In this document: positions 39,399 to 47,877 of the stretch, piece after piece
Position numbering within the stretch: the stretch's first letter is position 1
Layout of the letters: each line of letters opens with the position of its first letter
Notes under the pieces: model-generated
Databases searched by the model: none
What the model was told of the DNA's origin: nothing
What the model saw: only the letters and a program-made list of their open reading frames with translations
Made by a program: the position numbers and the translations under genes
Source of the DNA: Mycobacterium sp.
GTDB lineage: Bacteria; Actinomycetota; Actinomycetes; Mycobacteriales; Mycobacteriaceae
Length of the DNA: 60,178 nt
NCBI GenBank assembly: GCA_025966225.1
Contig: JAOPVI010000093.1
Coordinates: 1 to 60,178, forward strand
Reading direction: 5' to 3'

Positions 39399-40334
39399 CT
39401 ACGGCGGCGCCTGAATTACCTGCGGATCCGCTGGCGCGGGTGGAACTGGCTCGGGAAGTGGTTGGTCGGCAGGTGCAGGAGGCTCGGCTTGAGGTGGTGG
39501 CGCGGGAGGTTCGGCGGGTGGTTGCGGTATCGGCGTCTCGACACTGCTGGGCACAGAATCCTGCGTCGGCGTCGAATCCTGCGTCGGCGTCGGCACCGAG
39601 GTCGGCATCGGGGTGGAGGGTGCTGGCACCTCAGCCTGCGAGACCGTGGCGGGCACACGGGTGATCGTGTCGGCGACCGTCGTCGAGGGTGGGGTGGTCG
39701 CGCGCTGCGTGACCTGAGCCGGGGCCGGATCCGTCGACTCCGCGGGGGCGATCTCGGGCCCGGCCTGGCCAGACGACAACCTGAACCCGATCAGTCCGAC
39801 GCCGACGGTTGCCAAGGCCGTTGCCGCGATTGCGAGGTTGCGACGCGTGCGGACGCCGCCCGGTGGGCGCCCGCTGGCATCGGGCACGAGCGCCTGTTCT
39901 TCGACCGCGATGTCGTGCGCCGCGGTCATCGCTGCGTTGGTCGTCAGGGTTTCGATCGGGTGGGCTGGAAGATTGGGGTTGCCCGAACGCTTCCTCGCTA
40001 ATGAGTTGGGGCTCGGGTCAAAGTCGACCAAGCGCGCGTTGATCAGGTCCGCCTCGATCAGCGTTTGGACGAGTCTGACGGCCGTGACCGCGGCCGCAGG
40101 CTCCACCGCAGCGACGGCGACTCGCGAAAGTGGGCGGCTGTGGGCGTCGAGTACCGCCATGATGTGCTCGACCTCAGCTAATACCCGGTGATACGCGTCG
40201 GCGGATCGCGTCGTGGTCGAGACGTCTGCGTCCAGGAGGACTTGATCCAGGGTGGCGGTTCCTGTCTGGCGCCGCTCGACGAGCACCAGCGCGACGTGGT
40301 GTGCTGAGACGGCGATGCCCAGGGTTGTTGCCAA
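39399..40334 (-). CDS. DUF7159-like membrane protein with Pro-rich tail
   Basis: 311 residues. An in-frame TAG two codons upstream (40340-40338) forces the start to TTG 40334, preceded by AAGGGTAGG. The N-terminal domain (LGIAVSAHHVALVLVERRQT, FDPSPNS) is an actin/RNase H-like DUF7159 type domain found in mycobacteria. One membrane helix follows (NLAIAATALATVGVGLIGFR), then about 120 exported residues dominated by Pro, Thr, Gln and Glu (e.g. PTPTQDSTPTQDSVPSSVE). Function unknown; a wall-spanning tail is plausible. Confidence 0.65.
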   Translation of the reverse strand: MATTLGIAVSAHHVALVLVERRQTGTATLDQVLLDADVSTTTRSADAYHRVLAEVEHIMAVLDAHSRPLSRVAVAAVEPAAAVTAVRLVQTLIEADLINARLVDFDPSPNSLARKRSGNPNLPAHPIETLTTNAAMTAAHDIAVEEQALVPDASGRPPGGVRTRRNLAIAATALATVGVGLIGFRLSSGQAGPEIAPAESTDPAPAQVTQRATTPPSTTVADTITRVPATVSQAEVPAPSTPMPTSVPTPTQDSTPTQDSVPSSVETPIPQPPAEPPAPPPQAEPPAPADQPLPEPVPPAPADPQVIQAPP

Positions 40335-40456
40335 GGCCTACCCTTCGTCAGTGCTCCGCACATGACCTTCTGTCGCAAGTTTAGTTAACGATGCTTCATT
40401 TGCCATGTCCAGAAGTTGACACCTGAGCTTACGTGACCTCGCGCGGACGGTGACCG

Positions 40457-40930
40457 CTACGTGCGGCTGGGTGGGGTGACCGCGCCAGGTGATGCAGGCG
40501 GCGCGACGGGAACCTTCTTGAGCCGCCTCTTCAAGCCTCCGCTCTTGATCATCCGAATGGCCAGGTTCGTTGACGTGAACATGGGGATGACGCCGAGGAA
40601 CGTGCGATCGGACGGCCTGAGTCCATGCAGATGTTCGAGGCTGCCGAACACGTAGAAGCATCCGATGCTGAAGATCGTCGCGGGGATGCAGAGGGCCATG
40701 AAGGAAACGCGATCGGACGTCGCTTGGCCCGCAACGGCCAGCTCTTCATCCGACATCGGTTCGCGCTTGCGCAGCTTGGCCAGAACCGAGGCGATGCCGC
40801 CGACTTCGTCGGTCATCGGCAGCGTCGGTCGGTGCACCAGGCGTGCCACGAACACCGAGGCGAGCGTGGCGAACACCAGAATGGCTGCGAAGGCGATGAT
40901 CGTCAGCACAGCCCAGGGAATCGGGTTCAT
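40457..40930 (-). CDS. Small membrane protein of the mmpS-mmpL operon
   Basis: 157 residues from ATG 40930; ATGA overlap with the mmpL stop shows coupling. Hydrophobic segments: PWAVLTIIAFAAILVFATLA (1-27), VSFMALCIPATIFSIGCFYV (about 75-97) and FLGVIPMFTSTNLAIRMI (about 113-130). Basic, Pro-rich C-terminus. I do not recognise a family. Placement suggests an accessory factor for the MmpL transporter. Confidence 0.65.
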   Translation of the reverse strand: MNPIPWAVLTIIAFAAILVFATLASVFVARLVHRPTLPMTDEVGGIASVLAKLRKREPMSDEELAVAGQATSDRVSFMALCIPATIFSIGCFYVFGSLEHLHGLRPSDRTFLGVIPMFTSTNLAIRMIKSGGLKRRLKKVPVAPPASPGAVTPPSRT

Positions 40931-43761
40931 TGCTTGACTCCAAAGTCCGACGCCTGCCGCGGCGGACGCGAGCGCACGAGTGTCGGCCACCAGAACCAGG
41001 GCCCGAGGAGCCTTAGCAGGCACGGCACGATGAACGAGCGCACGATCAGCGTGTCGAGGAGCAGGCCGATGCACACGGTCGTACCCACCTGACCGATGGT
41101 TTTCAGGTCACTGGTGAGCATCGCCAGCATGGTGAACGCGAACACCAGACCTGCGGACGTCACCACGCCGCCAGTGCTTCCCAGCGCGCGGATGAGGCCG
41201 GTGTGCAACCCGGCGTGGATCTCCTCCTTGACTCGGGCGATCAGCAGCAGGTTGTAGTCCGAACCCACGGCCACCAAGATGATGAACGTAATCGGCAAGA
41301 CCAACCAGTGCAGATGCAGGCCGATGAGGTGCTGCCAGACGAGGATCGAGAGCCCGAACGCGCCAGCGAAGGAGAATGCCACCGTGCCGGGAATGACCAA
41401 GGCGGCCATCAGACTTCGCGTGATGAACAACATGATCAGGAAGATCAGGATGAAGGCGGCGATCGCCACGATGAGCAGATCGGACGCGGAGTATTCCTTG
41501 ATGTCCTTGTTGTTCGATCCCGCGCCACCGATGTAGATCTTGGCGCCCGCCAACGAGGTTTCCTTCAACGCTATCTGGATGGCTTCTGGGAATTTCTCGA
41601 CGTGTTCGACACCTTCCGGGCCCATGGCGTTCCCCTCGTGGGTGACGATGAAGCGGGCCGCCTTGCCGTCCGGCGACATCATCAGCTGCATACCGGTTTT
41701 GACGTCCTCGTTGTCGAACGCCTCCCGCGGCATGTAGAAGTAGGAATCGCTGCGCGACTTGTCGAAGTCGTTGCCCACGTTGATCATGTCGTCGAAGGTC
41801 TGGTCGGTCTGGGTGGACTGTAGATGCGCCGGGCCGTACGAGTGGACGATGACGGTCTGCAGCGCCTGCGTCTCGTCGCGCTGGATCTTCAACTGGGTAA
41901 CCATCTGCGGCATGAGCGCGTCGACGGCCTGGAAATCGGTGACGGCGTTGGCGATCTGTTGGTCGAGGGCGTCGATGCCGTCGAGCCCGTCGAACAGCGA
42001 TTTGAAGGCGTAGCACACGGGAATGTCGAAACAGTGCGGCTCCCAATAGAAGTAGCTCTTGAGCGGCCGCATGAAGTCGTCGAGATTGGAGATGTCGGAA
42101 TTGACCTCGTCGGTGACCGCCTGCAGATTCTCGAAGGTGAGCACTGTGGTGTGCAGATCATCGGCCAACTTTTGGGTGAGATCGATCGTCTTGCCCAGGG
42201 TCGCCACGGTGTCCGCCTGGATCTGGGCCTGCTTGTCGGTATCGCCGTTCTGCGTCTGGTTGAACGGTAGCTGTTGACCGCTCCCGCCGCCCTGCGTGGT
42301 GAACAAGTAGGGCATCGTGGCGCGGTCGAGTGGTCGGCCCAGCGGTCTCGTAATGCTCTGCACCATGGCCACGCCGGGAACACGAATGAGCGCCCCCGCC
42401 ACCCGATCCAGCGAGATGAAGTCGGCCGAGTTGCGCATGTCGTGGTCCGACTCGACCATCAGCATCTCGCTGAACAGCTTGCTCGATGGGAAGTGTCGAT
42501 CCGAGGCCTTGAAGCCTTGGTTGGCGGGCGCATCGGACGGTTGGTAGGCGCGGTCGTCGTAGCTCACCTGATAGGTCGGCACGAAGATCGCCCCGAGCAT
42601 GACGACCGCACAGCTGGCCGCGAGTATCGGCACCGGCCACCGCACTACGCTGGCCGCGATCCGCCGGTACAGGTGTCCCCTCACCATGCGTTTGGGGTCG
42701 AAGAGCCCGAAGAGGCTGCCCACCGTCAGGATGGCCGGCCCGAGCGTCAGGGCCGCCGAGATGGTCAACAGCATGGCGATGGCGACGGCCGGTCCCATGG
42801 TGTGGAAGTAGTCCAGGCGCGCGAAGCTCAGACAGAAACCGGCGCCCGCGATGGTCAGCCCCGAGCCGATGATGATGGGGGAGACACTCCGGTATGCGGT
42901 GTAGTAGGCCTCTTCCCGACTTTCGCCGAGTTGGCGGGCCTCCTGATAGCGGCCCATGAGGAAGATGCCGTAGTCGGTTCCGGCGCCCAGGGTCAGGGAG
43001 ACGACCATGTTCACCGCGAACGACGAGAGTGGGATGACCCCGAAGTGGCCGAGGGTGGAGACGACGCCCTTGGCGATGAGCATCTCGAACAGCACGCTGG
43101 CCAGGGGCATCAGTACGGTGCTTGGGGCGCGGTAGACGATCAGCAGCATCGCGATGATCAGGAAGATCGTCACGATCGTGATGTTGTTCAGGCTCGAGTT
43201 CGCGATGGTCAGCGTGTCCGAGGCCAACGGGGCCGCGCCGCTGACGTAGGCCTTGAGTCCTGGCGGTGGTGTGTCCTTGGCGATGATGTCGCGGACCGCG
43301 TCTACCGACTGGTTCGCTTGGATTTGCCCGATATCGCCTGCAAGGCGCAGCAGCACATACGTGGCCTTGCCGTCGACGCTCTGCGCTCCGGCGGCGGAGA
43401 ACGGCTTGCCCCACAGATCCATGACGTACTGCACGTGCTGGGTGTCTTGCTTCAGCCGTTGCATCAGGTCGTCGTAGTACTGGTGGTCTTTGTCGTCCAG
43501 TGGGTGGTCGGCTTCCAGCACCACCATGGTCAGGCTGGTGGACGTGGACTCGTGGAACTTCTCGCCGATGTGCAACATCGCCACCTGTGACGGCGCGTAG
43601 GTGGGAATCATGGGACCGGCGAGTGCTGCGGCCACGTCTTCGACCTTCGGAATGAAGGTGTTGGTCGTGACGGCGACGAGACCCCAGAACACGATGATCG
43701 GTATGGCGAGGAAACGGACAGTCCTCGCGAAGAACGGGCGGTTCGCCCGATGCGCGCTCAC
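40927..43761 (-). CDS. MmpL-family RND transporter
   Basis: 944 residues from GTG 43761, overlapping the mmpS stop (GTGA). MmpL layout: one helix, large extracytoplasmic loop (HIGEKFHESTSTSLTMVVLE), a helix block with GAGTDYGIFLMGRYQEAR, a second loop, and a final helix block with VAVGSDYNLLLIARVKEE. The paired (G)TDYG/SDYN Asp-Tyr motifs in the membrane are the proton-relay sites of MmpL proteins. The soluble Cys pair (HCFDIPVC) in the second loop is typical of the MmpL4/5 type. It exports a lipid, siderophore or drug-like molecule together with MmpS. Confidence 0.92.
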   Translation of the reverse strand: MSAHRANRPFFARTVRFLAIPIIVFWGLVAVTTNTFIPKVEDVAAALAGPMIPTYAPSQVAMLHIGEKFHESTSTSLTMVVLEADHPLDDKDHQYYDDLMQRLKQDTQHVQYVMDLWGKPFSAAGAQSVDGKATYVLLRLAGDIGQIQANQSVDAVRDIIAKDTPPPGLKAYVSGAAPLASDTLTIANSSLNNITIVTIFLIIAMLLIVYRAPSTVLMPLASVLFEMLIAKGVVSTLGHFGVIPLSSFAVNMVVSLTLGAGTDYGIFLMGRYQEARQLGESREEAYYTAYRSVSPIIIGSGLTIAGAGFCLSFARLDYFHTMGPAVAIAMLLTISAALTLGPAILTVGSLFGLFDPKRMVRGHLYRRIAASVVRWPVPILAASCAVVMLGAIFVPTYQVSYDDRAYQPSDAPANQGFKASDRHFPSSKLFSEMLMVESDHDMRNSADFISLDRVAGALIRVPGVAMVQSITRPLGRPLDRATMPYLFTTQGGGSGQQLPFNQTQNGDTDKQAQIQADTVATLGKTIDLTQKLADDLHTTVLTFENLQAVTDEVNSDISNLDDFMRPLKSYFYWEPHCFDIPVCYAFKSLFDGLDGIDALDQQIANAVTDFQAVDALMPQMVTQLKIQRDETQALQTVIVHSYGPAHLQSTQTDQTFDDMINVGNDFDKSRSDSYFYMPREAFDNEDVKTGMQLMMSPDGKAARFIVTHEGNAMGPEGVEHVEKFPEAIQIALKETSLAGAKIYIGGAGSNNKDIKEYSASDLLIVAIAAFILIFLIMLFITRSLMAALVIPGTVAFSFAGAFGLSILVWQHLIGLHLHWLVLPITFIILVAVGSDYNLLLIARVKEEIHAGLHTGLIRALGSTGGVVTSAGLVFAFTMLAMLTSDLKTIGQVGTTVCIGLLLDTLIVRSFIVPCLLRLLGPWFWWPTLVRSRPPRQASDFGVKQ

Positions 43762-44201
43762 GCGGATTTCACTCTGCAGGTGACGTCCGCATCCTGACGG
43801 GTAGCCGACTGTTCGTCGCGGACAACGTCGTCGACCAGCATTCGGCAGCCGACCTGACCCCCGCGGACCTGCGCCGAGATACTGCCGGAAACGACGGTGA
43901 GCGTGGTGGTCTCGGTGTGCGACCAGGGCAACTCCGTCAAGTCGACCTCGTGCGGATGCCCGTCGATGTCGATGTAGTCGAGTAGTCCGCCGTCTCCTAG
44001 AGAGCCGAACAACTCGTAGGTCAGCCTTTTGGGAACGAACTCCTCCGGTGCCTGAGGTCCATTGACCGCAAGGACGGGTCCCGGTGCGGAGGCTTGATGC
44101 ACCTTCCACATGCACAGCGCACCGACGGTGACCGCGACGACGGCGACGAGAGGTAGCCAGGCTCGCTCCAGGACGGTCCTGGCGGCTGAACGTTGGCTCA
44201 C
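43758..44201 (-). CDS. MmpS-family accessory protein
   Basis: 147 residues from GTG 44201 (VSQRSAARTVLERAW) with AAAGGTGA about 4 bases upstream. One signal-anchor helix (WLPLVAVVAVTVGALCMW) and a beta-sandwich MmpS domain: LTYELFGSLGDGG, IDIDGHPHEVDLTELPWSHT, SGSISAQVRGG, VGCRMLVDDVVRDEQ. It is expected to bridge MmpL to the envelope. First gene of the mmpS-mmpL-accessory operon; a MarR-type operator lies upstream. Confidence 0.88.
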   Translation of the reverse strand: MSQRSAARTVLERAWLPLVAVVAVTVGALCMWKVHQASAPGPVLAVNGPQAPEEFVPKRLTYELFGSLGDGGLLDYIDIDGHPHEVDLTELPWSHTETTTLTVVSGSISAQVRGGQVGCRMLVDDVVRDEQSATRQDADVTCRVKSA

Positions 44202-44264
44202 TCGATCACCTTTCGGAATCCGGGGCAACGCGCAGCATTCCCATACCCGTTGACCGAAATTTAT

Positions 44265-44278
44265 ATCCCATGCAGGAT
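44265..44278. promoter_or_regulatory. Candidate MarR operator, site A
   Basis: ATCCCATGCAGGAT, 64 bases before the mmpS start. Its reverse complement ATCCTGCATGGGAT shares 11 consecutive bases (ATCCTGCATGG) with site B next to the MarR start. ATCC/GGAT arms give it partial symmetry. A TTTATAT run directly precedes it, mirrored by ATATAA at site B. Confidence 0.6.
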
Positions 44279-44419
44279 GGATAGTTCAACCGCAGGAGCC
44301 GTGTACACAGCGATCTGCCAGGAATTATATGTGGCGCTTGACATTGCGATCGAAGATCGGGAATTGGTTGACGGCGAGATGCGTTACAGGCCCCCCAGTG
44401 CATCAGTTGAGTGATATAA

Positions 44420-44430
44420 ATCCTGCATGG
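44420..44430. promoter_or_regulatory. Candidate MarR operator, site B, over the marR start codon
   Basis: ATCCTGCATGG, the inverted copy of site A, includes the ATG of the MarR gene at 44427. It follows GATATA, so transcription may begin close to or at the start codon. Binding here would repress the regulator itself. Confidence 0.6.
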
Positions 44431-44906
44431 AACAACCAAGCGTCGACGGTGTCGATGCCATCTCCGAGATGATCGCGCTCGGGACCGACTTGATGTGGCG
44501 GTACCTGATCGACCGCGACGAGCTCAGCGCGAGCGCGGCGCTGGTACTGAACCGGTTGCATCGCGAGGGCCCGATGCGCTTGACGGCGCTTGCCTCGGCC
44601 GAGGGATCCAGCCAATCGGGGATGACGCAGTTGGTGCAGCGCATGGAACGTCAGGGGCTGCTGGAGAGGTGGAGCGATCCCGATGACGGCCGAGCGTCGT
44701 TGGTCATGCTGGGCGAAGCGGGCAGGCAGAACTGGAATGCCCGTACGGACGTCCGCAGGCAGCGCATCGCCGAGTTGTTGCCTGCGGTGTCCCGAGACGA
44801 TCAGGTGGCGTTGTGGCTCGCCGCCCAGGTGGTCGTGCGGGTGCTCGGCCAGATGCGAGAGGCGGCCGGATTGCAAACCCAGGTTGGTGTCGACGTCACG
44901 GACTGA
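44427..44906 (+). CDS. MarR-family transcriptional regulator
   Basis: 159 residues from ATG 44427. Winged-helix pattern: ASAALVLNRLHREGPMRLTA, LASAEGSSQSGMTQLVQRME (recognition helix) and RQGLLERWSDPDDGRASLVM with the wing Asp-Asp-Gly-Arg. Divergent from mmpS and flanked by matching inverted sites, so it probably represses both. It is not similar in the DNA-binding part to Rv0678 as I remember it, although the arrangement (MarR beside mmpS-mmpL) is the same. Confidence 0.88.
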   Translation: MEQPSVDGVDAISEMIALGTDLMWRYLIDRDELSASAALVLNRLHREGPMRLTALASAEGSSQSGMTQLVQRMERQGLLERWSDPDDGRASLVMLGEAGRQNWNARTDVRRQRIAELLPAVSRDDQVALWLAAQVVVRVLGQMREAAGLQTQVGVDVTD

Positions 44907-44923
44907 ACGCTACGGGTGCGGCT

Positions 44924-46084
44924 CTAGATGAATGACTGTTCGGCCGTGAGGCCGATGTCGGGGAAGGCTCCCATGACGATCGTCTGTGCGTTGCCCCAAC
45001 CCATGGTGCCCGCGGACTCGTCGCGAAGGTGCACGACGCAATCGCGGTGTTGATGCAACCGCCGGGCGACGGTCGGGTCGGCGCAGTCGGTGATGTGCTC
45101 ACCGGACACGTCGAGCGCACCGCGCCATTGCCCGTGGAACTTGCCTTCGAACCCGAAGTACAACCCGGTGCCCAGATGGAATCCGGTCGAGGTCGGCACC
45201 TCGACAACGAATGTGCGTGCGGTCCCGTCGGGCAGCCTCACGTGGATTGCGCCGCCGAGAAGGCGGCGGTTGTCATCTTGGAAGCGCAGTTGCGGGTCGA
45301 TGGACGTGAACGCATCGACCCTGCCGTCGGCGTGCTCGATTCCGCCCTGGGAGTTGATCGTGGTGCGGCCGTCGACGGTGTTGCGCTGATAGTAGATGTG
45401 CAACGCATACACCGTGCCGTCGGCATCGAGCAGCAGCGCGGGCATCCAGATCGTGTAGCTGCTGAACCCGGTCGGCCTTGGCGGCCGCGGCAGATCCTTG
45501 GCCGGGGTGCCCACCTGGTAGCGGACGCCCCATGAGTGGTCGCGCGTGGAAACCCAATCGGTGGAGTCGAACTCGGTGCGCCGACCCTCGACCTCGACCC
45601 AGCCGGTGGCGGTGCCACTTTGGTGATACCGAGTGACGTCGGCGTCGACGCGCGACCCGCCCAGCGACCGGTGTATCTCACGGTCTTCCAGTGCGGCGGG
45701 CACCGATTGGTGGAACGTCCACTCGAAGCTCACGGGTACGACGTCGTTGGCTTCGAGCGTGAACCGGACGGCCGCCATCGGTTCGAGCAGCTCGTATTTG
45801 ACGGGGCCGATCGTGCAGCGGTCGACGTCGTGGGTCAGGTCGCGACTTGCGCGCACGGTCCACTGCTCGTCGCCACGGCTGACGCCGGCGTAGCCGTCGA
45901 TCACGCCTCGGTTCGTGTACTTGCCCAGCCCAAAGGCCAACTGCAGCGAGCCATCTCGCGCGTACGCCGTGGCGCATACCTTCTCGGTCCAGTTGCGGTC
46001 CGTCTGGGCCACCACGGCGAACGTGTCGGAGAACTGGTGGTTGAGGTGGTCGTCGGCCGGTGTCAGCGGCCCGGTCGACGTCAT
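44924..46084 (-). CDS. DUF7064/7065-like beta-sandwich protein
   Basis: 386 residues from ATG 46084, overlapping the phosphotransferase stop (ATGA). The open frame runs upstream inside that gene but is not used. Repeated aromatic and charged beta segments (WTEKVCATAYARDGSLQLAF, DSTDWVSTRDHSWGVRY, GFSSYTIWMPALLLDADGTV, GTMGWGNAQTIVMG) resemble proteins annotated as DUF7064/7065 in actinobacteria, often next to phosphotransferases. Enzyme activity not known; a hydroxysteroid or lipid-related role is guessed only from typical neighbours. Cytoplasmic, no signal peptide. Confidence 0.6.
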   Translation of the reverse strand: MTSTGPLTPADDHLNHQFSDTFAVVAQTDRNWTEKVCATAYARDGSLQLAFGLGKYTNRGVIDGYAGVSRGDEQWTVRASRDLTHDVDRCTIGPVKYELLEPMAAVRFTLEANDVVPVSFEWTFHQSVPAALEDREIHRSLGGSRVDADVTRYHQSGTATGWVEVEGRRTEFDSTDWVSTRDHSWGVRYQVGTPAKDLPRPPRPTGFSSYTIWMPALLLDADGTVYALHIYYQRNTVDGRTTINSQGGIEHADGRVDAFTSIDPQLRFQDDNRRLLGGAIHVRLPDGTARTFVVEVPTSTGFHLGTGLYFGFEGKFHGQWRGALDVSGEHITDCADPTVARRLHQHRDCVVHLRDESAGTMGWGNAQTIVMGAFPDIGLTAEQSFI

Positions 46085-47172
46085 CGCAGAGCCTCCGCGT
46101 AATGCGGCTGCCCGGCGTCGTAAGAGGCGATCCACCGCTCCAGGGTCTTCAGCAAGGGATTCTTCTCGCCCGCTGCGAGCATGTATCGCTCTCCTGCCTC
46201 TTGGGCGATCGCGGACTGGCGCACGTTGATCACCAGGGCGCGGAAGACGGCGAAGATCTCGTGCCACGCAAGATCCTGCAGCGGCCTGCCGAGCGCGGTC
46301 TGATAGTCGCGCGCCATCTCGTCGAGACCTGCCATCCCGGCCAGCGGTTCCATGCCGGTGAATTCCAACAGCACGCGCTCGAGTCCGAGGAACCAGCCGA
46401 GGTCCAGTTCGGCCGGACCAATGGTGGCGAGCTCCCAGTCGAGCACGACGCGTACGCGGCGCTGTTCGTCCATCACCATGTTCCCGAATCGAGGGTCCCC
46501 CCACACCAGCGACGGGGGAGGGCCATCGGGTGGGCGCCGGTCTCGGCACCACTGGGCGACGGCATCGATCCGCGGGAGCTGGTGTCCGTTCTTGGCCCAG
46601 TCGAGATATCTTTCCCACCAGTCCAATTGGGCGTCGAGGGAGCCATCGAGGGTCAGGCCATTGCCGAGAATCGAGTCGAGTCCGGCAGACTTCCAGTCCA
46701 GCCGTCCGATGTCGGCGAGGATCCGCACCATCTCGTGCTGGGATTGCCGTCGTTGCGCCTCGCTTGCACCGGTCAGCCATGGATCGAACAACGACTGCGG
46801 ACCGGGGATGTCGCCGTCGATGAACGGCATCAGGATGAACGGAGAGCCGAGGAACTTCGGATCCCGTTCGACCGTCGGCTCGGCGGTCGGCACGCCAAGG
46901 CGCGCGACCGCATTCTGAACTTCGGCCTGCGCCGTGAAGTCGTGATCGGGGTACGTCGCGTATATCGGAGGAATCCGAACGACGAACCTCGGCCCAGGCT
47001 GCCCGTCGGCACCGGGGCCACACCGCACGATGACGGTTTCGTTCGACATGCCCACCGCCGGGTGGCTGAGCTCCTCGATCCCGTGTTCGACGACGTCGGG
47101 GCGATGGATCGCGCACCAGTCGAGGAGACCGGAGCGGATGTCGTTCAGCTCGCGCCGACCGCCAGTCGTCAC
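46081..47172 (-). CDS. APH-type phosphotransferase family protein
   Basis: 363 residues from GTG 47172 (AAGGGG upstream). Protein-kinase-like fold of the aminoglycoside/choline phosphotransferase superfamily: NETVIVRCG nucleotide-binding start, FVVRIPP (Lys-equivalent strand), ILMPFIDGD hinge, Brenner motif LVWGDPRFGNMV (the usual HGD replaced by WGD) and VLDWELATIGPAELDLGWF metal-binding Asp. In actinobacteria such proteins often act with acyl-CoA or steroid catabolic enzymes. The pair with the next gene is coupled; a palindrome at 47231 may control it. Confidence 0.75.
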   Translation of the reverse strand: MTTGGRRELNDIRSGLLDWCAIHRPDVVEHGIEELSHPAVGMSNETVIVRCGPGADGQPGPRFVVRIPPIYATYPDHDFTAQAEVQNAVARLGVPTAEPTVERDPKFLGSPFILMPFIDGDIPGPQSLFDPWLTGASEAQRRQSQHEMVRILADIGRLDWKSAGLDSILGNGLTLDGSLDAQLDWWERYLDWAKNGHQLPRIDAVAQWCRDRRPPDGPPPSLVWGDPRFGNMVMDEQRRVRVVLDWELATIGPAELDLGWFLGLERVLLEFTGMEPLAGMAGLDEMARDYQTALGRPLQDLAWHEIFAVFRALVINVRQSAIAQEAGERYMLAAGEKNPLLKTLERWIASYDAGQPHYAEALR

Positions 47173-47230
47173 GTGGAGCGGCCCCTTGCGTCGGCGGTGA
47201 TGTCAGTGCTCGGTATGCATATCACTGTTT

Positions 47231-47244
47231 TAGTAACATTACTA
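47231..47244. promoter_or_regulatory. Palindrome TAGTAA-CA-TTACTA, candidate operator
   Basis: Two perfect 6-bp arms with a 2-bp centre, 59 bases upstream of the phosphotransferase start. It is AT-rich against a GC-rich background. Form suits a TetR-family site; no regulator gene is next to it. Confidence 0.5.
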
Positions 47245-47317
47245 TGATTGAAGGGTTCGCCATCGGCCGGAGTTGTGCGCGCGTGGAGTGCGGCGGTTCC
47301 CGATTGCAGTTGCGGGC

Positions 47318-47860
47318 CTAGGGTCCTGAGAGCTCGACTTCCTCGGTAGTGCCCTTGGTGTCCTTCCTGGTGGTCGCGTCGCGGCACTCGCCGTAGAGAT
47401 CGATGCCGTTGCTCGGGGTGGCGGCATTCTGCGGGGCGAACACGACCTGCACGCCATTCTTCGTCAGTACCGTGCCGTGCGTGTGGAAGTCGGGATCCCC
47501 CGTCCAGCCCTGGCTTTGAAGGCGTTTGACCATTTGGGCCACGTTTGCGTCTGCTTCTTCGAAGCTCGGCGCCAGCGGGTAGTTGATCGACACCACCCCG
47601 CGGAAGGGCGCGTCGCCCTGGTCGTTGCAAGACGAATGCCAGAAAACTGCCTTGGTGACGGGCAGGTCGAGGATTCCGACGAGCTCCTTGGCGGCATCCA
47701 TGACTTTGGCCTTGGACTGCCCGGGGGTAATGGGATCGGACACGCCATCGTTCATGATCCAGCTCACTGCTCCACATCCAGAAACTAGGGCCATCGCCAC
47801 GGCGACGGCGAATACCACTGTTGCCACTGCGCGAATATTGCGCACATTCATGTTCGACAT
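47318..47860 (-). CDS. LppJ-like lipoprotein
   Basis: 180 residues from ATG 47860; ATG 47851 is an alternative. Signal peptide AVATVVFAVAVAMALVSGC with lipid Cys29. The mature protein keeps SSCNDQGDAPFRGVVSINYP, a QGWTGDP segment, THGTVLTKNGVQV and LYGECRDATT, matching LppJ (Rv2080) of M. tuberculosis as I recall it. Last gene of the EspC-like/hydrolase/lipoprotein operon, 17 bases after the hydrolase. Outer face of the cytoplasmic membrane; a role as partner or immunity protein of the hydrolase is inference. Confidence 0.75.
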   Translation of the reverse strand: MSNMNVRNIRAVATVVFAVAVAMALVSGCGAVSWIMNDGVSDPITPGQSKAKVMDAAKELVGILDLPVTKAVFWHSSCNDQGDAPFRGVVSINYPLAPSFEEADANVAQMVKRLQSQGWTGDPDFHTHGTVLTKNGVQVVFAPQNAATPSNGIDLYGECRDATTRKDTKGTTEEVELSGP

Positions 47861-47877
47861 CTCGTATCTCGTTGGTG

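Noticed and set aside
39540..39600. Short tandem repeat GTCGGCGTCGAATCCTGC-like
   Set aside because: It encodes the PTPTQDSTPTQDS repeat of the Pro-rich tail and needs no separate explanation.
42274..43590. Plus-strand open frame of 438 codons opposite mmpL
   Set aside because: Shadow of mmpL; no domain pattern.
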